Below are positions 42,110-50,713 of a stretch of DNA of 64,000 nt, piece by piece. Both the position numbers and the translations under genes were made by a program. The stretch's first letter is position 1. Each line of letters opens with the position of its first letter. The notes under the pieces are model-generated. The model saw only the letters and a program-made list of their open reading frames with translations, did not search any database and was not told the DNA's origin. Source of the stretch: Anaerolineaceae bacterium (lineage in GTDB: Bacteria > Chloroflexota > Anaerolineae > Anaerolineales > Anaerolineaceae); contig JADLFQ010000072.1 in assembly GCA_020845515.1 (NCBI GenBank), positions 1-64,000 on the forward strand, read 5' to 3'.

Positions 42110-43845
42110 TATACGTTCTCCTTCTGGTTGTCTAGAGCGGTTTGCAATTTTTCAACTGTTAAGAAGGGCAGCATTTTTTGCTCTTGCCTCAAGTTGATCT
42201 GGTTCACAATTTTCAGCATTTCGGGCTGTTCAATTGCCTTTGTGTTCACGTGGGACAGGTTCGTAAATAATCCCTGTGGCGTCCCGGAAAATACCAGTTC
42301 TCCTTTTTCCATGACGAATACATGATCCACAAAACTTGCAACCAGTTGAGTAGTGTGTGTAACCAGCATGATTATGGTATTCTGTGCGCGCAGGTTCATA
42401 AGCAAGTCAATCATCCGTTGGGTATTGCGAAAATCAAGCCCGGCTGTAGGTTCATCCAGGATAAGCAGTTTGGGATTTCGAACCAGCATGGTGGCAATGC
42501 TCAAACGCCTTTTTTCACCCATGCTCAACGTCAGCGGGTGACGGCCATCCAAGCCAAACAGTCCCACCTGAATCAAGGTCTTGTTAACGATCTCTTTCAA
42601 TTCGTCGCCTTTTTTACCCTCCAGGCGGGGGGTATAAGCAATTTCATCGAATACGGTATCCGCTACAAACTGGTGCTCAGGATATTGAAAAACATAACCC
42701 ACATCTTTGGCGATAGACTTCACCTTCTTCTCGGCAATGTCTTCTCCATTCATCATAATTTTTCCAGATGTTGGTTTTAATAGACCAATAAGATGTCTGG
42801 AAAGAGTCGTCTTTCCAGACCCATTTTCACCCATCAGCCCAACCACATTGCCAGGGTAGATGCTTAAGCTCACATCCTGCAGGGCTTTAAACCCGTTAGG
42901 GTACGAATAAGAAACATGTTCTATATTAACAAAGGATTCTTGCTCTGGGTTGGCCTCAGCAGCAGGAGAAATGTAAAGCGATTCGGCTTTTGAAACTGGC
43001 AGTTCCAACCAAGCCTGAGCAGCTTCTTCTGCATCCAGCGGAAAAGTTGACATCGGGTATCCGTGGTCTTCCGCCAGCAGAGCCAAACGAGCGACTTCGG
43101 GAACCCATAACCCCATCTCTGTCTCGAGTCGTCTGGCCCAGTCTTTTAGCACTTGGCGGGGAGGCCCATTTGCAACGATCTTCCCGCCATCCATCAGGAT
43201 AATCCGTGTGGCGTATTTGATCAACTCATCAACTTGATGCTCGATCAGAATAACCGTCTTGTTCTGCTTTTGGTTAAGGTCATAAAGCAGATTGTAAACC
43301 TCGCTTTTGCCAACCGGATCGAGGTTCGCCGTCGGCTGATCCAATATCAGGACATCCGGCCCCATTGCCAGGACTGATGCAATCGCGACTCTCTGCTTTT
43401 GGCCGCCAGATAACTCATTGATAAACCGGCGTTCAAAACCGCTCAACCCGACCTGCTTCAGGGTTAGTTCTTCTCTTCTGATAACCTCTTCGCGCGGAAC
43501 CAGAAGATTCTCAGGCCCGAAAGCAACTTCTTCATCTACGAACAAGTTGCAAAACTGACTGTCGGGGTCTTGAAAAATCATGCCAACATGGGTCGCGAGT
43601 TGAGGCACGGGCGTTTCAATCACATCCAAATCGGCGACCCGGCCAACACCCTCTGCCCGTCCGCCCAATACATTGGGATAAATCCCGGTGATGCAGAACG
43701 CCAACGTTGACTTTCCTGACCCTGAGGGTCCCAGGATGATGACAAATTCGCCTGGCTCAATTTCCAAATTAATGTTATGGAGCAGTTGGGTCTCGTTTTC
43801 GGCTGCCCAGAAGGAATAGTTACTTAGCTCGATTAATCCTGCCAT
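42109..43845 (-). CDS. ECF transporter fused ATPase (YkoD-like, two ABC domains)
   Basis: 578 residues with two complete ABC nucleotide-binding domains. First domain: Walker A GPSGSGKST, signature LSGGQKQRVAIA, Walker B LILDQPTANLDP. Second domain: Walker A GENGSGKTT, signature LSMGEKRRLSIA, Walker B LLILDEPTAGLD. A linker of about 60 residues joins them. Duplicated, fused ATPases paired with a YkoE-type S component are typical of the YkoEDC importer for the thiamine precursor hydroxymethylpyrimidine. The start overlaps the creatininase gene by 13 bases, so all are one operon. Confidence 0.9.
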   Translation of the reverse strand: MAGLIELSNYSFWAAENETQLLHNINLEIEPGEFVIILGPSGSGKSTLAFCITGIYPNVLGGRAEGVGRVADLDVIETPVPQLATHVGMIFQDPDSQFCNLFVDEEVAFGPENLLVPREEVIRREELTLKQVGLSGFERRFINELSGGQKQRVAIASVLAMGPDVLILDQPTANLDPVGKSEVYNLLYDLNQKQNKTVILIEHQVDELIKYATRIILMDGGKIVANGPPRQVLKDWARRLETEMGLWVPEVARLALLAEDHGYPMSTFPLDAEEAAQAWLELPVSKAESLYISPAAEANPEQESFVNIEHVSYSYPNGFKALQDVSLSIYPGNVVGLMGENGSGKTTLSRHLIGLLKPTSGKIMMNGEDIAEKKVKSIAKDVGYVFQYPEHQFVADTVFDEIAYTPRLEGKKGDELKEIVNKTLIQVGLFGLDGRHPLTLSMGEKRRLSIATMLVRNPKLLILDEPTAGLDFRNTQRMIDLLMNLRAQNTIIMLVTHTTQLVASFVDHVFVMEKGELVFSGTPQGLFTNLSHVNTKAIEQPEMLKIVNQINLRQEQKMLPFLTVEKLQTALDNQKENV

Positions 43846-44639
43846 TTTTCAAACTCGAATTCTCTAATTTTGATGAGGAGGCCGGCGACTTCTTTTGCCG
43901 CGTCGGAAAGGTATTGCTCACCCCTTTCCGGATCCGCGGTGGTGGCATCCCCCAAGACACCCAGGGGGGCAATATCCCGTGTGAGCCAGGCGTAGTTCAG
44001 CGCGCCCATGAAGGGCGGCGTCTTCATCTCTTGCAGATGGGATGGCAAGCCATTGGGCGCCCATTCGCGCCTGACATATTCAGGGCAACACTTGAGCAAT
44101 ATGGAGGTCTCGACATCGCCGGCATGGATACCGTACGTCCCTTCAAGTTCCGAGAGGCCCGCAGTAGGGGGGGCAACCCGCAAGAAGGCATGCAGTGCGA
44201 AGACTTTTAAATTCGTCTGTTCGCGGATATCGCGAATGACGAAGTCAACGATTTCGGTGTTGCCCCCGTGACCGTTCAGGAAAACAAAACGTTTGAACCC
44301 GTTGCGCGCAACGTTTGTTCCAATTTCTTTGAGCACTTGAATGAATGTCTCAGAAGTTAATGTAAAAGTGCCTGGAAAGCCGGTATGTTCGTTGCTTTTG
44401 CCATAAGATTGCAACGGGAGAACCCAGGCTGGAAAACCTTCCGGCAATTTCAGAAGGGCGCGTTCGAGCACTTCTTGCACGACGATGCTGTCAGTAAAAA
44501 CCGGCAAATGGGGTCCATGCTGCTCGATAGAAGCCACTGGTAAGATTACGACTGCCTTATCTTTATCGGGCAGCAGTTGAACCTCTCTGGAGGTAAGAAA
44601 AGGCAAGAAGCGTTCCTGTGTTTTTTTAAAGATTAACAT
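43833..44639 (-). CDS. Creatininase family protein
   Basis: 268 residues. Metal-binding motifs of the creatininase (creatinine amidohydrolase) family: VASIEQHGPHLPVFTDSIV, FLNGHGGNTEIVDF, and GIHAGDVETSILL, giving the usual Glu, Asp and His ligands. The family also contains the archaeal formamidopyrimidine hydrolase ArfB. It overlaps the ATPase gene and lies between the S component and the rest of the YkoEDC transporter, which suggests action on the imported compound, possibly a formyl-pyrimidine derived from thiamine. This is inference. Confidence 0.88.
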   Translation of the reverse strand: MLIFKKTQERFLPFLTSREVQLLPDKDKAVVILPVASIEQHGPHLPVFTDSIVVQEVLERALLKLPEGFPAWVLPLQSYGKSNEHTGFPGTFTLTSETFIQVLKEIGTNVARNGFKRFVFLNGHGGNTEIVDFVIRDIREQTNLKVFALHAFLRVAPPTAGLSELEGTYGIHAGDVETSILLKCCPEYVRREWAPNGLPSHLQEMKTPPFMGALNYAWLTRDIAPLGVLGDATTADPERGEQYLSDAAKEVAGLLIKIREFEFEKWQD

Positions 44640-44924
44640 TTTAAGCGATCCTTTTAAAACAACCTGATACGTCAGGGTAAAATGAATTTAAGTCCTCTTC
44701 CAAAGATTGGATTTTGCCGCTCAGAATTTATTTCATAAAGAAAGCGGCGCAAGGAATTTTTGGTTGCAGAACCCTGACGGCAGGCAATGATAAAGATCCC
44801 CCCCTCACGCCCAACTTTTCGTCAAACATAAATGGCCGCTGAAGGGGGGATCTTTTAGAGAACATCAATCATTAAACTTGGCTTTACCCATTATAGAAAT
44901 GGTAAAGAAAACAGCTGCCGGGTT
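44640..44924 (-). other. Structured intergenic region between YkoE and creatininase genes
   Basis: No gene. Two sets of long-range complementarity are visible. AAAGATCCCCCC (44792-44803) pairs with GGGGGGATCTTT (44844-44855) around a 40-base loop and has T/A-rich ends, so it looks like a terminator in either direction. CGTCAGGGT (44670-44678) pairs with ACCCTGACG (44771-44779). The region carries no recognisable TPP riboswitch (no CTGAGA plus the second conserved helix). Confidence 0.5.
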
Positions 44925-45476
44925 CTATATGTTTGCGCGCGCCAGCGCCTTGCGAATGCCATAAGTGGCCAGGCCGGTGACGATAAGACCGGCGGCGAAA
45001 GCATTGACAACATAAGCAATTTGCATTGGCAGTGTGAAGTTGGGGAACCAGTAGAACAAATCAACTGTAAAAGCTACGGCTACCCCAAAGGCGCCAGAAA
45101 GCATACAGCTCAACAGGCTAAACTTATAGCGTCCGAGCGCAAGACCAATTTCTGCCCCGACACCATTTGCAAGGCCGTAAAGCAGCGCCAGCGCCCCGGC
45201 TGCATTCCCAAAGAGAAGTTGGGCCAACCCATTGATGAGACCCGTAAGGAGCGCTGCCCCTGGTTTTTTAACAATCTGCCCTGCCAGCACGATGACCAAA
45301 AGATGAAACGCCCCTGGCCAGGTAGCGACATAGGGACTGCCGATGTTTAATGCTCTAACCAGGGGGTTAATAACCCATGCGCTGATCACGGCCCCCACAG
45401 CAGCCAACACGGCCATGATTAAAAGGTCTGTTGTTGTGTAATTGAATAAACCTTTACTTTCTTTCGAGCCAGCCAT
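44925..45476 (-). CDS. ECF transporter S component, YkoE-like
   Basis: 183 residues with six hydrophobic helices: a small S component of the YkoE/ABC_cobalt type, with GSPYVATWPGAFHLLVIVLAG and LLTGLINGLAQLLFGN. It binds the substrate outside the membrane and moves it with EcfT and EcfA. YkoE proteins are reported to take up hydroxymethylpyrimidine or thiamine; sequence does not distinguish. AGGAGG precedes the start, and a good promoter lies 42 bases upstream. A terminator-like hairpin downstream partly separates it from creatininase, ATPase and EcfT genes. Confidence 0.85.
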   Translation of the reverse strand: MAGSKESKGLFNYTTTDLLIMAVLAAVGAVISAWVINPLVRALNIGSPYVATWPGAFHLLVIVLAGQIVKKPGAALLTGLINGLAQLLFGNAAGALALLYGLANGVGAEIGLALGRYKFSLLSCMLSGAFGVAVAFTVDLFYWFPNFTLPMQIAYVVNAFAAGLIVTGLATYGIRKALARANI

Positions 45477-45517
45477 TATTTCCTCCTAAAAATTGATGAT
45501 AAAAAGACTCTAAATTG

Positions 45518-45545
45518 ATTATAGATATAGAATCAGATAAGTCAA
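45518..45545 (-). promoter_or_regulatory. Promoter of the ykoE-like gene
   Basis: On the minus strand TTGACT (45545-45540), 16-base spacer, TATAAT (45523-45518), 42 bases before the ATG at 45476. The leader holds AGGAGG but no riboswitch that I recognise. Confidence 0.65.
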
Positions 45546-45664
45546 TATAAATTATCATTTGGTATTAAATTGGTCACCGTCACAATACCAGGTTCTCGGC
45601 CTGATCACTGGCCGCTTTGGAAGAATATTCTCAGGAAAATCTAAATAAAATGGGACAAGGGTCT

Positions 45665-46585
45665 TTAACCTTCCAAAAGATATCCCCTGCCGTGCTCGTT
45701 GCGGATATATCTGGGCTGTCTTGGATCAGGCTCAATTTTCTGGCGCAAACGGCGGATCACTTTCCAAACCAGATGTGCATCCCCGGGGTAACTATTGCCC
45801 CATACCTTCTCAAGAATGGTATCCGTCGCTAAAACCTGCCCTACCGCACTTGCCAGTTCAGCAAGAACCTTGTATTCTGTGGCGGTAAGATGAACTTCCT
45901 GGCCATCCATATTCACTCTATGAGCCGAGAAGTCTATCGTAATGCATCCGATTGAGATAATGGAAGAGGCAGAGGAGACAGGTGACCGCATCCAATCTCT
46001 GACCGCTGCTTTTACTTTTGTGACCAGTTCATCCCCCGGCGAACCTTGACGATAACCATTCTCTATAACTTGTTGATTCACCCCTTCTTCATCTGCAAAG
46101 GCAATGTCTGTCATTTGCTTAATATCACGGCTCCCCATTAATTCACTCAGAAAGATCTTCAAGGTTGCCAGCTCTCGATTGCGAATGACAAGCTCGCGTT
46201 GGGTGTTTTTTAGCTCTGTAATATCACGCCCAATTGACTGATACCCGGTGATCTTGCCGCTTTCAAGAATTGCCCGGTTTGTCCAGCGAATCCACCGTTG
46301 TTCGTTGTTTTGTAAGACGACCAACCTGTCATAAACCTGTTCCGGGTGTTCAGCAGTTAATTTAATCAGAGATTGCTCCATCAAATCTCTAATTGCCTTA
46401 TGCCGGATATCCGCCAGGTATTGTCCGGAAACAAGATCTTTTTGACGCAGGATGAAACTGCAATGAGCGTCGTTGGTAAAGGTTATGGTTCCGTCCGGCA
46501 AAAAGCGACGGAGGACTTCGGGCTGATCATCAAAGAAGGAACAGAAATGTTCCTCACTTAAGCTCAAGTTTTTTTCTAGACTCAT
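45665..46585 (-). CDS. PAS-domain regulator with OmpR-type winged helix
   Basis: 306 residues from ATG 46585, with AAGGA eight bases upstream; 30 earlier in-frame codons are not family-like. A PAS domain (about 20-130: FLPDGTITFTNDAHCSFI, WIRWTNRAILESGKITGYQS, IGRDITELK) senses an unknown signal. A linker of 80 residues is followed by a C-terminal winged helix of the OmpR/PhoB class (about 208-303: VHLTATEYKVLAELA, DTILEKVWGN, IEPDPRQPRYIRNEHGRGYLL). There is no receiver domain, so this is a one-component regulator. It lies upstream of the ykoE-like gene in the same direction and is a candidate regulator of that importer. Confidence 0.8.
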   Translation of the reverse strand: MSLEKNLSLSEEHFCSFFDDQPEVLRRFLPDGTITFTNDAHCSFILRQKDLVSGQYLADIRHKAIRDLMEQSLIKLTAEHPEQVYDRLVVLQNNEQRWIRWTNRAILESGKITGYQSIGRDITELKNTQRELVIRNRELATLKIFLSELMGSRDIKQMTDIAFADEEGVNQQVIENGYRQGSPGDELVTKVKAAVRDWMRSPVSSASSIISIGCITIDFSAHRVNMDGQEVHLTATEYKVLAELASAVGQVLATDTILEKVWGNSYPGDAHLVWKVIRRLRQKIEPDPRQPRYIRNEHGRGYLLEG

Positions 46586-46663
46586 TTTGAAAATCCTTCG
46601 AGATGCGGTTGTACAGAATTTGTGTTTGAGAAATTTCGAAATGCATTCATAAGAAACCAATGG

Positions 46664-46700
46664 GATTATAAACAATTATACACATCGAAATTTTTGTCAA
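46664..46700 (-). promoter_or_regulatory. Candidate promoter of the PAS/winged-helix regulator
   Basis: TTGACA (46700-46695, minus) with TAATTG at 16 bases (or TATAAT at 14 bases, 46680-46675), and a second TATAAT at 46670-46665. Copies of TCGAAAT flank the region (near 46635 and 46686), possible autoregulatory sites. Confidence 0.35.
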
Positions 46701-46770
46701 TCCATTTTAGTTGCATACGAGGGTGCAGGTTTGGATCAGAAAGAACAATTGCCGCAGAAGCTGAGTTCTT

Positions 46771-48015
46771 TTAATCGTCGTGCGCGCGGGATGCCGCCGC
46801 CCGCCCCGCCAATGCGCCGCTGCTGAAGGCGTATTGCAGGTTGTATCCGCCGCACGGCCCGACTACGTCCAGCGTTTCCCCCGCCAGGTACAGCCCTTTT
46901 AAGCGGCGCGATTCCAGGGTTTTTGGATAGACCTCTGTTACGGGAACCCCTCCGGCGGAAACCTGACAGTATTCAAACCCGCGCACCCCTTTGACCGGCC
47001 TGCGGGTATCTTTCAGGCTGCTGACCAGCCGGTTGAGAGCGCCTTCGCTTACTTTATTTAATGGAGCATCTGCCGGGATATTTGCCATGCTCAGATAAAA
47101 TGAGACCACCTTGGGTGGAAGAAAAGCTCCCAGCAACACGCGAACCGGCAGGGGCGTATTGCGTTTGCGCGCCAACAGGTTGGCAAATTCAGCTTCAAAG
47201 AAATCCAGCAAGTTGAGTGAAATTATCAGCGTGTCCGCGGGGTGAGCGGAAACGTGATGGCTGATATCCATGACAGCAGGACCGTTAAGCCCCCACTCTG
47301 TAAAGATCATGTTTCCCGCAGCGGAGGCCAGCAGCTCCTTCCCGTGCCATAATGCCACTCTGACATCCAGCCGCACGCCTTGCAGAACTTTCAGGTCTTT
47401 CAGATCCACCAGCACAGGCGCGAGCGCCGGACGTTTGGGCAGCACGGTATGCCCTAATTGCGCCAACACGGGGAACAACTCGCCCCGTGAACCGAGCGTG
47501 GGATAGGCCATCCCGCCGGCTGCAATGATGACCTTTTCGAACATCTCTTCCCCTTCACCGCCCCCACCGGCGTACCGGATGGAGAAACCCCTCCTGGCGG
47601 GTGCGATGGCGTTCACCTTGCTCGACAGGCGCAGCGAAACACCAGCCAACTTTGCAGCCGCATCAAAAGCCTCGACCACTGTTTGCGCCGAGTTGGAGAG
47701 CGGGTAGTACCAGCCGTCGGGTGTTTGGGTGACCATAATGCCGATCTCTGCCAGCATTTCCAGCAGGTCTGGAACGCCGAACCCTCCCAACAGCGCCCGC
47801 ATCCAGTTTGCATCGGCGCAGGTGTATTTTTCTGCCGAAACGCCGACATTGGTCAGGTTGCAGCGCCCGCTGCCGGTTGCCAGCAGTTTGCGCCCGACCT
47901 GGGCGTTGCTTTCGAACAAGCTGACCGCCGCGCCGCGCCAGGCGGCTTGCAGCGCGGCGGCCAGCCCCGAAGCCCCCGCTCCGATGATGGCGATTTTTGT
48001 GCGCTCATTGTCCAT
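46771..48015 (-). CDS. HI0933/YhiN-type FAD flavoprotein
   Basis: 414 residues. The N-terminal dinucleotide fold IIGAGASGLAAALQAAWRG binds FAD, and QVGRKLLATGSGRCNLTN is the signature of the HI0933 (BaiN/YhiN) family. The C-terminal PCGGYNLQYAFSSG completes the fold. These are NAD(P)/FAD-dependent oxidoreductases of uncertain substrate; some reduce steroid or aromatic compounds. It lies downstream of an SDR gene on the same strand with 54 bases between, so the two may be co-transcribed. Confidence 0.92.
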   Translation of the reverse strand: MDNERTKIAIIGAGASGLAAALQAAWRGAAVSLFESNAQVGRKLLATGSGRCNLTNVGVSAEKYTCADANWMRALLGGFGVPDLLEMLAEIGIMVTQTPDGWYYPLSNSAQTVVEAFDAAAKLAGVSLRLSSKVNAIAPARRGFSIRYAGGGGEGEEMFEKVIIAAGGMAYPTLGSRGELFPVLAQLGHTVLPKRPALAPVLVDLKDLKVLQGVRLDVRVALWHGKELLASAAGNMIFTEWGLNGPAVMDISHHVSAHPADTLIISLNLLDFFEAEFANLLARKRNTPLPVRVLLGAFLPPKVVSFYLSMANIPADAPLNKVSEGALNRLVSSLKDTRRPVKGVRGFEYCQVSAGGVPVTEVYPKTLESRRLKGLYLAGETLDVVGPCGGYNLQYAFSSGALAGRAAASRAHDD

Positions 48016-48069
48016 AGCTCACCGCTGGATGTTGTCTGTCCATGCTTTTCAGACTCTCCCTCTTTTCTC

Positions 48070-48993
48070 TTACCGCGCGCCGCCGCTTTCGATGCCGCAC
48101 AATCGTTCGGAAAGCTCCCACAAGCGGGCGGCTTCTTCCTCCCGTTGTGCATAGCGGCTGGGCGCGAGCGGACGGCAGTTCTTCCAATAAACCTCGCGAG
48201 AGGCTTGAACGGCCGGATCGGCAGCCAGAAAGATCACCGTCGCCGCGCCATGATCCGGATCAGTCCCGCCGCGCCGCCGGCGCTCCCACACCCAGCGCAC
48301 AATCCCGCTGGTGCCTTTTAAACCGATTTCCGTGTTCACCAGCCCGGGGTCGGCGGCATAGGCGCGCAGGTGAAAGTCTGCCCCCAGGCGGCGGTTCAGT
48401 TCGAAGGAAAATAACACGTTCGCCAGCTTGGACTGTTGGTAGGCCTTCAGGGTATTATAGTTCCTGCGCAGCATCACGTCGCCCCAGTGGATGTGCGCAT
48501 TGCGGTGCGAGGCCGAGCTGACGGTTACCACCCGGCCGGCCGGCGCCGCTCGCAGGAGCGGCAGCAGCTCGTGGGTGAGCAGAAAAGGCGCCAGGTGATT
48601 GACGGCAAATTGCAGTTCATAGCCGTCTTCGGTGGCTGTATACCAATTGGCGACTGCTCCGGCGTTGTTGACAAGCACATCCAATCCACCAGTGGCGGCG
48701 GCAACTTTCTCGCGGATGGCAGCAGCCAGGGCGCGCACCTGGCGCTGCGAGGAAAGATCGGCCATGCAAAAAGAAAGCTGCGCAGAAGGGTTGTTGGACA
48801 GGATTGCCGCCTGCGCTTCCGCGATGCGGGCTTCCGAACGCCCCACCCCGATCACACAAGCCCCGCGCGCTGCCAACGCTTGCGCAGCCGCAAAGCCGAT
48901 CCCAGAGGTCGCGCCGGTGACAACCATCATCCTGCCAGCAAGAGCTTTTGCAGGATCCAACCCACGGTCTTGAAGGGAAACAGAATCGGACAT
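48070..48993 (-). CDS. SDR family oxidoreductase (retinol dehydrogenase-like)
   Basis: 307 residues. Classical short-chain dehydrogenase motifs: VVTGATSGIGFAAAQALAAR (cofactor turn), NNAGAVANW, VTVSSASH (Ser) and YQQSK (Tyr, Lys). The pattern resembles WWOX/retinol-dehydrogenase-like SDRs. AAGGAA precedes the start. It is divergent from the SDR/TetR/SDR group, and its -10 overlaps that group's control region. Confidence 0.9.
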   Translation of the reverse strand: MSDSVSLQDRGLDPAKALAGRMMVVTGATSGIGFAAAQALAARGACVIGVGRSEARIAEAQAAILSNNPSAQLSFCMADLSSQRQVRALAAAIREKVAAATGGLDVLVNNAGAVANWYTATEDGYELQFAVNHLAPFLLTHELLPLLRAAPAGRVVTVSSASHRNAHIHWGDVMLRRNYNTLKAYQQSKLANVLFSFELNRRLGADFHLRAYAADPGLVNTEIGLKGTSGIVRWVWERRRRGGTDPDHGAATVIFLAADPAVQASREVYWKNCRPLAPSRYAQREEEAARLWELSERLCGIESGGAR

Positions 48994-49021
48994 ATTTGAA
49001 GGTTCCTTCGCTTTCAGGTCT

Positions 49022-49087
49022 TAACCAATCGGTTACACCGGATAGTATAACCAATTGCTTGACTTATTACAAGGTTTTCTTTATGAT
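49022..49087. promoter_or_regulatory. Overlapping divergent promoters with a TetR-type palindrome
   Basis: Plus strand: TTGACT (49059-49064), 17 bases, TATGAT (49082-49087), for the SDR gene at 49139. Minus strand: TTGTAA (49072-49067), 17 bases, TATACT (49049-49044), for the SDR gene starting at 48993. TAACCAATCGGTTA (49022-49035) is an imperfect palindrome directly downstream of the minus -10, and TAACCAATTG repeats its half-site at 49048-49057 between the promoter elements. A plausible operator for the TetR protein encoded two genes away. Confidence 0.6.
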
Positions 49088-49138
49088 TAATCAGATGATC
49101 CATTCATGCACAGGGATATTTTTACAAGGAACTGACAA

Positions 49139-49951
49139 ATGAAAAGCTACGCATTGATCACCGGCGCAACCGGCGGGCTGGGGAAAGCTCTTGCAGCCGA
49201 GTGCGCCTCACGGGGCTGGAACCTGTTTCTGACCGATCTTTCAGAACAATCCCTGGAGGCTCTGGCCATCGGGCTTGGCCGCCTGCACAGTGTTGATATT
49301 CTTTACCAGCCCTGCGACCTCACAGATTCCGCCTCGCGGGAAATATTATGGCAGGCGATTGAACAGGCGGGTCTGCGTTTTCACCTTTTACTGAATGTTG
49401 CCGGCGTTGATTTTGAAGGGCCATTCCGCGAAAGAGCAATCAACGAACTACGCACAGTTCTGCAGTTGAATATCGAAGCAACGGTTGAAATGACCCGCCG
49501 CGTGCTGATGTTTCGGGATGCGACCCGCACCCTACGGATTGTAAATGTAAGCAGCCTGGCCGGCTACTACCCGATGCCCTTAAAAGCAATCTATGCCGCC
49601 TCAAAGCGATTTTTGCTTGATTTTTCGCTGGCCCTGAACCAGGAACTACGATCTGCCGATATTACCGTTATGGCGCTTTGCCCGGCAGGAATGCCAACCA
49701 ACCAGGAAACCAGACGCGGCATCAAAGCGCAGGGATTCCTGGGCCAGGTTACAACCCTGAATGTCGGCAGTGTAGCAGTCCGTACCATTGAGCTTGCCCT
49801 GGCAGGCCGAAAAGTATATATTCCCGGTGCATTTAATCAGGTAATGCAAGCTCTTGGCTCGCTGGCGCCTCCTGCCACAGTTGCTTTTTTGATCAGCAAG
49901 CGTTGGAAGGCAGCCCGTCAGAAGTCTATTCCAATGCCGGCAGAGAGATGA
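49139..49951 (+). CDS. SDR family oxidoreductase, first paralogue
   Basis: 270 residues. Motifs: LITGATGGLGKALAAECASRG (cofactor), NVAGVDFEG, VNVSSLAGYYPMP (Ser) and YAASKRFLLDFS (Tyr, Lys). The C-terminal third has a hydrophobic segment after the fold (ALGSLAPPATVAFLI), suggesting membrane association. It is closely similar in sequence and order to the SDR gene at 50710, with which it brackets a TetR gene. Possibly an acyl- or keto-lipid reductase; the substrate is unknown. Confidence 0.9.
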   Translation: MKSYALITGATGGLGKALAAECASRGWNLFLTDLSEQSLEALAIGLGRLHSVDILYQPCDLTDSASREILWQAIEQAGLRFHLLLNVAGVDFEGPFRERAINELRTVLQLNIEATVEMTRRVLMFRDATRTLRIVNVSSLAGYYPMPLKAIYAASKRFLLDFSLALNQELRSADITVMALCPAGMPTNQETRRGIKAQGFLGQVTTLNVGSVAVRTIELALAGRKVYIPGAFNQVMQALGSLAPPATVAFLISKRWKAARQKSIPMPAER

Positions 49952-50007
49952 TCTCGGGCGGCTGAGATGCGAAACAACAGCAATTACGGAAAACGAAGGT
50001 GAACCCT

Positions 50008-50607
50008 ATGGCTCAACGTGCGACCAAACAACATATTATGGAAGCAACCATCACGGCTATTGAAAAGTATGGCGTACAAAACGTCACAACCCGCACGATA
50101 GCACAGGAAGCCGGGGTAAATAACGCTGCGCTGCATTATTATTATGGCACAAAAGACCGCCTGGTGACGGAGGCTCTGGCCTTGACTCTGGATCATATGA
50201 TGCAGGATACGGATGCAATTCTATCCGGGGAAGGCGATATCCGCGAGCGGCTGGCAGCGTTATTTGGATATATTGTTGAGGGCATCCTGCGCTATCCCAA
50301 CCTCATTCGCGCTCACCTTGCCGGCCCGCTGATGCAGGGAGAAAACAACAGCCCCTTTTTAGGCTTATTGGATGCCTGGCTCAACCGGACAAGCAGAGAG
50401 TTGGAGACCATTCCCACCTCCACGCCCGCAGGTGGTATGCGGTTTGCGGTCTATGCGGCTTTTTCCGCTATATTGATGGCAGGCTTGTTGCCAGAATCAG
50501 CTCAAGAGGTCATCTCCATAAATTTGCGCGATGCGGCGGCGCGTACAAAAGCAATTGAATCGATCGTAGCCAGCCTCCTCATTCAGGCCGGAAAGGCAGG
50601 CAAATAG
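50008..50607 (+). CDS. TetR family transcriptional regulator
   Basis: 199 residues from ATG 50008, with GAAGGTG eight bases upstream; an in-frame GTG at 49999 is inside that site. The N-terminal helix-turn-helix reads TRTIAQEAGVNNAALHYYYGTKDRLVTEAL; only its parts are shown here. The C-terminal ligand pocket is not recognisable. It lies between two paralogous SDR genes and near a palindrome in the divergent promoter region, so it is likely a local repressor. Confidence 0.88.
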   Translation: MAQRATKQHIMEATITAIEKYGVQNVTTRTIAQEAGVNNAALHYYYGTKDRLVTEALALTLDHMMQDTDAILSGEGDIRERLAALFGYIVEGILRYPNLIRAHLAGPLMQGENNSPFLGLLDAWLNRTSRELETIPTSTPAGGMRFAVYAAFSAILMAGLLPESAQEVISINLRDAAARTKAIESIVASLLIQAGKAGK

Positions 50608-50677
50608 AAAATGGCTACCGCCAGGGCGACAGAACCAAAACCATAATCCAGTTTGACCGGTTATTCAACAGGAAAAT

Positions 50678-50713
50678 ATGACAAAATTCATTATCAAGAA
50701 AAGCGCTCAGTGA
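50678..50713 (+). CDS. Short upstream ORF before the second SDR gene
   Basis: ATG at 50678, preceded by AGGAAA, encodes MTKFIIKKSAQ and stops at TGA 50711-50713, which overlaps the GTG start of the next gene (GTGA). It could couple translation of the SDR. A TTGACC (50653-50658), 18 bases, TATGAC (50677-50682) pair overlaps it, so if that is the real promoter this ORF would not be on the message. Confidence 0.3.
   Translation: MTKFIIKKSAQ

Noticed and set aside
44640..44924. TPP riboswitch between the S component and creatininase genes
   Set aside because: Contains ACCCTGACG and CAGGTTG fragments that recall parts of the motif but not its ordered conserved sequence.
45477..45664. TPP riboswitch before the ykoE-like gene
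   Set aside because: The conserved CTGAGA and paired helices are missing on the minus strand; only a promoter and Shine-Dalgarno are present.
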